The notes under the pieces were generated by a model. The model worked only from the letters and a program-made list of their open reading frames with translations, made no database searches and was not told the DNA's origin. From an uncultured Mycoplasmatota bacterium (GTDB taxonomy: Bacteria > Bacillota_I > Bacilli_A > RF39 > UBA660): 8,820 nt of DNA. The stretch's first letter is position 1. Each line of letters starts with the position of its first letter. This document shows positions 1 to 3,933 of this stretch, in pieces. Location: assembly GCA_946494345.1 (NCBI GenBank), contig CAMMBX010000040.1, forward strand, positions 1-8,820. The letters run 5' to 3'. The position numbers and the translations under genes are program-made.

Positions 1-41
1 TCAAAAGTTGCAGTTAATCTTTCAAAGTTGCATTTACCTTT
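1..41. repeat. Two imperfect copies of a ~20-bp unit at the window edge
   Basis: Positions 1-20 and 22-41 share TCAAA(A)GTTGCA followed by a T/A/C-rich tail, so they look like two imperfect tandem copies of a roughly 20-bp unit. The second copy runs into the stop codon of the lipoprotein gene at 34-36. The array may continue beyond the window. No function can be assigned, and two short copies in AT-rich DNA could be chance. Confidence 0.3.
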
Positions 42-288
42 TCAATTGACCTTTTGTTAATTTATTATCAGCTTCACTATATGACAAATTAGCTATTTGA
101 ACATCAGTTATCTCAGTCTTACTACTAGAAAAAAGCGAATTGTAAGAATATAATGCCACATACTCCTCAACTATTGAATCTATTTCTTTAACATATAAAG
201 CACTGTCATTATTACTATCATCAGTACACCCAGTTAAACTTATCGCTCCAACACCTAGTAAGAAAAGAATTAAAAGCTTTCTTCTCAT
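34..288 (-). CDS. Small predicted lipoprotein of unknown function
   Basis: This gene encodes 84 residues and is not recognised. The N-terminus is a textbook lipoprotein signal: basic MRRK, a hydrophobic stretch at residues 5-17, and a lipobox LTGC with Cys21 as the expected lipidated residue. The mature part would be only about 64 residues, acidic and Ser/Asn-rich just after the cysteine (TDDSNNDS), and attached to the outer face of the cell membrane. The start is supported by GGGAGGAG about 9 bases upstream. It lies 34 bases after the membrane-protein gene with no terminator between, so the two probably form an operon driven from the promoter at 1096-1124. It is short for a substrate-binding lipoprotein, so it may be a truncated copy of a longer one, but no broken downstream frame is visible in the 33 bases left. 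Confidence 0.75.
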   Translation of the reverse strand: MRRKLLILFLLGVGAISLTGCTDDSNNDSALYVKEIDSIVEEYVALYSYNSLFSSSKTEITDVQIANLSYSEADNKLTKGQLKR

Positions 289-322
289 ACCAAATTACTC
301 CTCCCATCTTTTAATTTATCTT

Positions 323-1012
323 TTAAGAATGTTTATTTATCTTATTTTTCATTTCTATTAGTACATTATAAACATCTTGTCCAAATACCCCGACATATAT
401 TTCTTGTCCATCTGTTAATAAAACAGATACATTATATACAGTTATAGTTTTATCTTTTTCAGTCATAAGATTTTCTTTAACAAGTAATTCCTTAACTTCA
501 CTCAATTTATATGTTTTTTCTATTAATTTTTCATCATTCCTCGTAAAATTAAAATAACTTAATTCTTTGTCTTTAATAATTAAATACGTATAATTTAAAG
601 CGTGAAAGTCTCTTAAACATATTCCTACATTTTCATTTAACATTTCATCTAATTCTTTTAACTTATTAGTTAAATCATATTTTTCAACAATTTCATTTCT
701 CATTTTATTACGATTAAATGAAATTAGTAAAATAATTCCCCAAATAATAAACCAAATAATATATTGAGATGTTGGTAAGCCCGGAAAACTCCAAGGTAAT
801 TCAGGGTCTATCATTACTAAAAAGTTATAAATTAACTCTATTAAACATACAAAACTACTTACAAAGCCAAATAACCACTTCAAAGCAAACATCATAATTA
901 AATCAACAATAAAACATATAATAGTGTTTCTAAAACTAACTGTTAAATAATTTAATATAATTCCTACAATAACAACCCAAGTAACTGTTACAATAACCGT
1001 TAATATATCCAT
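323..1012 (-). CDS. Four-helix membrane protein with C-terminal soluble domain, unknown function
   Basis: This 229-residue protein is not recognised as any named family. About four hydrophobic segments are visible (roughly residues 3-23, 30-48, 49-68 and 83-99), with a Pro-rich connection around 70-81 (PELPWSFPGLP). A charged, probably cytoplasmic domain spans about 101-229. It starts with a likely helix (KLKELDEMLNENV) and then shows alternating hydrophobic strands (YTYLIIKD, ITVYNVSVLL, EIYVGVFG) and a closing amphipathic helix. The start at 1012 has GAGAGGAG six bases upstream. It is the first gene of a probable two-gene operon with the lipoprotein and is divergent from a small ribbon-helix-helix regulator, whose candidate operators overlap its promoter. 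A membrane protein paired with a lipoprotein suggests an envelope role, but that is inference. Confidence 0.75.
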   Translation of the reverse strand: MDILTVIVTVTWVVIVGIILNYLTVSFRNTIICFIVDLIMMFALKWLFGFVSSFVCLIELIYNFLVMIDPELPWSFPGLPTSQYIIWFIIWGIILLISFNRNKMRNEIVEKYDLTNKLKELDEMLNENVGICLRDFHALNYTYLIIKDKELSYFNFTRNDEKLIEKTYKLSEVKELLVKENLMTEKDKTITVYNVSVLLTDGQEIYVGVFGQDVYNVLIEMKNKINKHS

Positions 1013-1095
1013 AAAATACTCCTCTCCAAAATTATCTACACCCCCTCAAAACCTTCTATAATAAATACCACACTCCTATCTCTCTTATATTAACT

Positions 1096-1124
1096 ATTAT
1101 ATATTATTGTAATACATTTTGCAA
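1096..1124 (-). promoter_or_regulatory. Sigma-A-type promoter for the membrane protein/lipoprotein pair
   Basis: On the minus strand TTGCAA (1124-1119) is separated by 17 bases from a perfect TATAAT (1101-1096). Transcription would start near 1090, leaving an ~80-base leader before the ATG at 1012. The -35 coincides with one of the TRYAATRC repeats and the spacer contains another, which suggests repression by a bound regulator. Confidence 0.7.
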
Positions 1125-1152
1125 TGCATACTTTTTGTGCATTTTACAATAC
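1108..1152. promoter_or_regulatory. Candidate operator: three TRYAATRC repeats in the divergent promoter region
   Basis: TGTAATAC (1108-1115), TGCAATGC (1120-1127) and TACAATAC (1145-1152) share the pattern TRYAATRC. Start-to-start spacings are 12 and 25 bases, close to one and two helical turns, so all three would face the same side of the DNA. TATTGTAA near 1104-1112 and TTACAATA near 1144-1151 also form an inverted pair. Ribbon-helix-helix proteins typically bind short tandem or inverted repeats cooperatively next to their own gene. The assignment to the regulator at 1181 is inference. Confidence 0.5.
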
Positions 1153-1180
1153 GATAAATATGTACAGGAGGTAATACAAA

Positions 1181-1369
1181 ATGTCTTTTCAAATTAAACC
1201 ATACAAAAAAGAAACAGAAAACAAGACTATAAGGTTTCCTATTACACTAATCGCTAGAATAGAAAAAGCTATTAAGAATAAAGATATTACTTTTTCTAGG
1301 TTTGTTATTCAAGCTTGTGAGTATGCTCTAGATAATATGGAAACCGATAAAAAAGACAAATCCCACTAA
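1181..1369 (+). CDS. Small Arc/CopG-type ribbon-helix-helix DNA-binding protein
   Basis: This 62-residue protein has the layout of a ribbon-helix-helix regulator: a strand at about residues 14-19 (NKTIRF) that would sit in the DNA major groove as a dimer, helix A at about 20-34 (PITLIARIEKAIKNK), a turn, and helix B at about 37-54 with the family-like TFSRFVIQACEYAL pattern. The tail is charged. The start is well supported by AGGAGGTA eight bases upstream. It is transcribed divergently from the membrane protein/lipoprotein pair, with TRYAATRC repeats in the shared region, so it is probably a repressor of that pair and of itself. No toxin gene follows it, so it need not be an antitoxin, although many antitoxins share this fold. 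No convincing -35/-10 pair was found for its own promoter. Confidence 0.8.
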   Translation: MSFQIKPYKKETENKTIRFPITLIARIEKAIKNKDITFSRFVIQACEYALDNMETDKKDKSH

Positions 1370-1386
1370 TTATAATTTACATAATA

Positions 1387-1421
1387 AAAACGATTAAGTA
1401 TCTTGCCTAACCGTTTTTTTT
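1387..1421. terminator. Shared terminator between ssrA and the convergent regulator gene
   Basis: The arms 1387-1398 and 1406-1417 enclose a 7-base loop. Read on the minus strand (for ssrA) the 12-bp stem is complete, with two G-U pairs, and is followed by TTTTTATT. Read on the plus strand (for the regulator gene ending at 1369) the same positions become two A-C mismatches, but the T-run is longer (8 T). It probably works in both directions, with the better stem serving ssrA, about 75 bases past the CCA end. Confidence 0.75.
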
Positions 1422-1493
1422 CTTTGAAATATTTAATTTTATATTAACCACGAAACCTCCTACAAAGTATAAAAAGTTCGTTTTATTTTCTAA

Positions 1494-1874
1494 TGGTGGA
1501 GATGAGGAGATTCGAACTCCTGTCCAAAAATAAAGCTACATAAACTTCTACAAGTTTAGATGATTAAGAAACTTCAAACTATTTTCTAGTAACCATCAAC
1601 TAATAAAATAGTTCTAGTCTAAAAGATTCCATCATAGGCTAGACAAACTATAACTATATCCTGCTAAAATAAACCATCTTAACTTAACACAGGAAATTAA
1701 GAAAAGACAGTGCATTTACCTATACTAGGCGAAAGCTAACTCAGTGTTTTTATTAAATAAGTTAGCAAATGCTGTTTTAATACTGTTTCCAGTTATATTT
1801 AATTTAGTTTGTAACGTAAACAATTCGACTTGCCATTTATGCTCTATTATTCCTGTCGAAGCCAAAGCATCCCC
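1494..1874 (-). ncRNA. ssrA: tmRNA (transfer-messenger RNA)
   Basis: This 381-nt RNA rescues ribosomes stalled on broken mRNA: it enters as an alanyl-tRNA mimic, then its internal frame adds a degradation tag. The 5' end GGGGAUG (from 1874) pairs with CAUCUCC near the 3' end to form the acceptor stem, with an encoded ACCA at 1497-1494. The 3' part carries a T-arm with GGAGTTCGAATCTCC, and the 5' part has the tmRNA-typical TTTGGCTTCGACAGG. The sequence ATATAACT just before the resume codon matches the Bacillota pattern. The middle is long, AT-rich and pseudoknot-like. It has its own promoter (1887-1915) and terminator (1387-1421). It lies downstream of smpB, its protein partner, as is common in Bacillota. 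The G-rich 5' end is about 6 bases inside the predicted transcript start, consistent with RNase P trimming. Confidence 0.97.
1725..1790 (-). other. tmRNA tag-peptide reading frame (21 encoded residues plus stop)
   Basis: Reading starts at GGA (1790-1788), directly after ATATAACT, the position used by Staphylococcus-type tags (GGC AAA there). It ends at TAG (1727-1725), backed by an in-frame TAA at 1718-1716. With the alanine carried by the tmRNA the tag has 22 residues. The encoded part begins GNSIKT, contains an internal AFA at residues 7-9, and ends NKNTELAFA. Typical tags are about 10-15 residues and end in ALAA or AVAA. Endings in AFA and longer tags are known in mycoplasmas. The resume codon is inferred from context; a later start at GCT AAC (1766) would give a 13-residue tag. 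Confidence 0.75.
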
Positions 1875-1886
1875 AAATACACCAAT

Positions 1887-1915
1887 ATTATATCATAAAA
1901 GTATCAATGTATCAA
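1887..1915 (-). promoter_or_regulatory. Promoter of ssrA
   Basis: On the minus strand TTGATA (1915-1910), a 17-base spacer and a perfect TATAAT (1892-1887) stand just upstream of the mature tmRNA 5' end at 1874. This is one of the best consensus promoters in the window and fits the high, constitutive expression expected of tmRNA. It makes ssrA transcription independent of the smpB operon. Confidence 0.85.
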
Positions 1916-1962
1916 CTACTTTTTTATACCAATAATTACCAATAAAAACTACAATTTTTAAG

Positions 1963-1991
1963 TTGCACATAAGAGCCTAACATGATACTAT
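1963..1991 (+). promoter_or_regulatory. Candidate promoter for the 33-residue hydrophobic peptide gene
   Basis: On the plus strand TTGCAC (1963-1968), a 17-base spacer and TACTAT (1986-1991) predict a start near 1998. That gives a ~70-base leader containing the left arm of the 14-bp inverted repeat and the hairpin that covers the Shine-Dalgarno. A TATAAT at 2042-2047 is an alternative -10, but it has no matching -35 and would start the RNA almost on the ribosome-binding site. Confidence 0.55.
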
Positions 1992-2025
1992 TAAATTAGG
2001 AATATTTAGTTATTTAGGTACTATC

Positions 2026-2057
2026 CCCCTAGCTTATATTTTATAATGTGAAAGGGG
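2026..2057 (+). promoter_or_regulatory. Leader hairpin that can sequester the Shine-Dalgarno
   Basis: CCCCT (2026-2030) can pair with AGGGG (2053-2057), the core of the Shine-Dalgarno of the peptide gene. TTATA (2034-2038) pairs with TATAA (2042-2046) around a 3-base loop. The two 5-bp stems are separated by an asymmetric internal loop. The C-run also overlaps the left arm of the 14-bp inverted repeat, so the SD hairpin and the long-range 5'-3' pairing would compete. Confidence 0.45.
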
Positions 2058-2067
2058 AGTTGATAAT

Positions 2068-2169
2068 ATGAGAAAAATAGAGAAATTTCTTTGTTATATC
2101 ATATTTTCACTTGTTTTCATAATAATAGTTTTATTATTTATGTTAATAAAAATAGTACCTACTCCTTAG
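2068..2169 (+). CDS. 33-residue single-helix hydrophobic peptide, possibly type I toxin-like
   Basis: This short frame has a strong ribosome-binding site (AAAGGGGAG, eight bases before ATG at 2068) and an upstream promoter candidate. The peptide begins with a basic/charged MRKIEK, has one hydrophobic segment at about residues 7-27 built of Ile/Leu/Val/Phe, and ends KIVPTP. It should span the membrane once. Size and layout match the small membrane peptides of type I toxin systems, but also many harmless membrane microproteins; no family is recognised. It lies on the strand opposite the smpB/ssrA genes, and its stop codon at 2167-2169 falls in the loop and 3' arm of the hairpin that serves as the smpB terminator on the other strand. 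The leader hairpin and the flanking inverted repeat suggest translation controlled by RNA structure. No obvious antisense-RNA promoter was found. Confidence 0.6.
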   Translation: MRKIEKFLCYIIFSLVFIIIVLLFMLIKIVPTP

Positions 2170-2179
2170 AGTGGTACTA
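2143..2179 (-). terminator. Probable terminator of the rnr-capA-smpB transcript
   Basis: Read on the minus strand, TAGTACCACTC pairs with GAGT(A)GGTACTA (2179-2153): an 11-bp stem with one bulged base and the 4-base loop TAAG, followed by TTTTTATT (2152-2145). It lies about 125 bases past the smpB stop. On the plus strand the same hairpin has no T-run, so it would not stop the opposing peptide transcript; there it overlaps the peptide gene's stop codon. Confidence 0.7.
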
Positions 2180-2193
2180 AACCAACAATAAAC

Positions 2194-2235
2194 GGGATAG
2201 TACCTAACAGCCAAAGCTAGATATTCCCTTTTTTT
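2194..2235 (+). terminator. Candidate terminator of the small peptide transcript
   Basis: GGGATA (2194-2199) can pair with TATTCCC (2222-2228), with one bulge and a long loop, immediately before seven T (2229-2235). The stem is short, so efficiency is uncertain. Its 5' arm is also the right arm of the 14-bp inverted repeat, so pairing with the leader would disrupt this hairpin. Confidence 0.4.
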
Positions 2236-2303
2236 ATTTATGCAAATTTCTTTTACATATTCATATTATCATAAAATTATTATTAATTCAAGATACATGT
2301 CAC

Positions 2304-2741
2304 TTATTTGTATTTATTAAGTTTAGCAGCTTCTCTCTTCAAATCTCTTTCTTTAATACTTTCTCTCTTATCATAATTTTTCTTACCCTTACAAAGACCA
2401 AGTTCTATCTTCGCTTTTCCTCTTACAAAGTATAGTTTTAAAGGAATAAGAGTATAACCTTCTAATTTAAGTTTATTATCTAACTTTTTAATCTCACTTT
2501 TATGAAGTAATAACTTTCTACTTCTTGTCTCCTCATGATTAAAGATATTACCTTCTTTATAATGGTCTATAAACATATTAACAAGATAAACTTCGCCACA
2601 TCTTATAATTGCATAACTATCTTTAATAGAAGCTTTACCAAGTCTTATAGACTTAATCTCCGTTCCTTTTAAAACAATACCAGCCTCATATGTATCTTCT
2701 ATAAAATAATCAAATTTAGCACGTCTATTAATAATCTCCAT
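2304..2741 (-). CDS. smpB: SsrA-binding protein SmpB
   Basis: SmpB binds tmRNA and places it in the A site of stalled ribosomes, where its C-terminal tail occupies the empty mRNA channel. From the ATG at 2741 the protein has 145 residues, close to the usual ~150. Family landmarks are in order: NRRAKFDYFIEDTYEAGIVL at 5-24, KGTEIKSIR at 25-33, DSYA at 41-44, TRSRKLLLHKSEI at 72-84, GYTLIPLKLYF at 95-105, KGKKNYDKRESIKERD at 118-133, then the basic tail to YK. The ATG has GGAG (2753-2750) eight bases upstream, whereas a GTG three codons earlier (2750) would have that GGAG touching it; the ATG is therefore the better start. It follows the capA-like gene by 5 bases and precedes ssrA, its RNA partner. 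Confidence 0.96.
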   Translation of the reverse strand: MEIINRRAKFDYFIEDTYEAGIVLKGTEIKSIRLGKASIKDSYAIIRCGEVYLVNMFIDHYKEGNIFNHEETRSRKLLLHKSEIKKLDNKLKLEGYTLIPLKLYFVRGKAKIELGLCKGKKNYDKRESIKERDLKREAAKLNKYK

Positions 2742-2746
2742 TACAA

Positions 2747-3931
2747 TCACTCCAAACTAGGCATCTCTATATTACTATCAAGAGATAACACTATATTTTT
2801 ATATGTCTCATAATAATCTCTATAACCAGGAAGTAATTCATCATTTAAACTAGTATAAGGATAAACAACAAAGTTTCTTTTCTTTCCATAAGTAGAATGT
2901 GTATATAAAAGTTCTGCTTTAGGATTTCTTAACTCTATCGTACTAACACCGTTTTCCACAGACTTGTGGATATCTATACTAGCCATTAATCCTGTAAGAC
3001 GTTCTACTCCCTCTTGGTCAGATATAAAGTTACCTAATGAATATATTACCATAGTCTTTCCAATAAAGGCAATGGGCTCTACTACATGAGGATGACTTCC
3101 AATAATAATATCAACACCAAGACTAGATAGGTAGTTAGCAATTTCCTGCTGTGATGCACTAACACTAGTAGAATATTCTGTTCCCCAGTGCATCGCTACT
3201 ATTACAACATCGCTCCTTTCACGAACCTTATCAATATCCTCTTTCGCTTTCTCAGGACTATAGACATTATTTAGATATTCTTTACCACTAGGAGTCTCTA
3301 AGCCATTAGTCCAAGTAGTATAAGAAAAGAAAGAATAAGTAATACCATTAATCTCTTTAATAACTGGCTTATCTCTATCTTCAAAAGATAAATAACTACC
3401 AGCCGTATAAACATCATCTTTACTATTCCAATAGTTTAAAGAATTAATTACACCTACCTCTCCTTTATCCATTGTATGATTAGTAGCAAGACTAACTAAG
3501 TTAAAACCTGCATCAATAAAAGCATCACCTACTTCATAAGGAGAATTAAACCTAGGATAATTAGATAAGCCTAACTCTGTTCCACCTAAAATAGTTTCTT
3601 GATTATAATATTTCAAATCATAATTTTTTATTAAGGGCTTAATCTCTTTTAACATTAGTTTAAAGTCATAACCATCCCCAGTATAAGCATCTTCATAAAC
3701 AGTACTATGAATTAAAGCATCTCCTATCATTACAAGTGAAGCATCCATCTCTTCTTTCTTGCTAACTACTTCTTCTTCCTGTTTTTGTTCTTCTACATCA
3801 TCTTTTTTAACATTATCATTAGTCAAGCGATAATAAAATCCTAAACTCGCTCCAAATAAAACACCAATAAAAAGAATAATAACAAAACGACCTAATACTG
3901 TTAACTTTCTTCTCTTCTTAACTTTACTCAT
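2747..3931 (-). CDS. CapA/PgsA-type membrane-anchored metallophosphatase-fold protein
   Basis: This 394-residue protein belongs to the CapA/PgsA (poly-gamma-glutamate synthesis) group, whose domain has the calcineurin-like phosphoesterase fold. A basic N-terminus (KVKKRRK) is followed by one membrane helix at about residues 11-33, an acidic Glu/Lys linker at about 41-62, and an outward-facing domain. Metal-site motifs are visible: GD at 70-71, NQE at 110-112, ATNHTMDKG at 149-157, MHWGTEY at 247-253, GSHPH at 278-282, and GNFISDQ at 300-306. No other capsule or polyglutamate genes (CapB, CapC, CapE) are nearby, so polymer synthesis is unsupported; a stand-alone envelope hydrolase is equally possible. 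It begins 2 bases after the rnr stop with a weak AAGAAG ribosome site, and its TGA lies 5 bases before the smpB ATG, so it is translated as part of the rnr-smpB operon. Confidence 0.88.
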   Translation of the reverse strand: MSKVKKRRKLTVLGRFVIILFIGVLFGASLGFYYRLTNDNVKKDDVEEQKQEEEVVSKKEEMDASLVMIGDALIHSTVYEDAYTGDGYDFKLMLKEIKPLIKNYDLKYYNQETILGGTELGLSNYPRFNSPYEVGDAFIDAGFNLVSLATNHTMDKGEVGVINSLNYWNSKDDVYTAGSYLSFEDRDKPVIKEINGITYSFFSYTTWTNGLETPSGKEYLNNVYSPEKAKEDIDKVRERSDVVIVAMHWGTEYSTSVSASQQEIANYLSSLGVDIIIGSHPHVVEPIAFIGKTMVIYSLGNFISDQEGVERLTGLMASIDIHKSVENGVSTIELRNPKAELLYTHSTYGKKRNFVVYPYTSLNDELLPGYRDYYETYKNIVLSLDSNIEMPSLE

Positions 3932-3933
3932 AA

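Larger units (their letters stand above)
2014..2207. repeat. Perfect 14-bp inverted repeat bracketing the small peptide gene
   Basis: TTAGGTACTATCCC (2014-2027) is the exact reverse complement of GGGATAGTACCTAA (2194-2207); the two are 166 bases apart on either side of the peptide gene. The core GGTACTA/TAGTACC occurs twice more between them (2153-2159 and 2173-2179), giving four copies in alternating orientation. In RNA the two outer arms could pair as a 5'-3' fold-back. In DNA they could be the ends of a ~194-bp miniature element. No target-site duplication is visible at the flanks. Confidence 0.7.

Noticed and set aside
1744..1935. 63-codon plus-strand reading frame
   Set aside because: It lies antisense to the 5' part of the tmRNA and its promoter, with no ribosome-binding site; the tmRNA explains the sequence.
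2042..2047. TATAAT as the -10 of the small peptide gene
   Set aside because: There is no -35 at 16-18 bases upstream, and the RNA would begin on the ribosome-binding site; TTGCAC-17-TACTAT upstream is better.
2742..2750. GTG start for smpB three codons upstream
   Set aside because: The only Shine-Dalgarno (GGAG) abuts the GTG but is ideally spaced for the ATG at 2741, and the family begins near NRRAKF.
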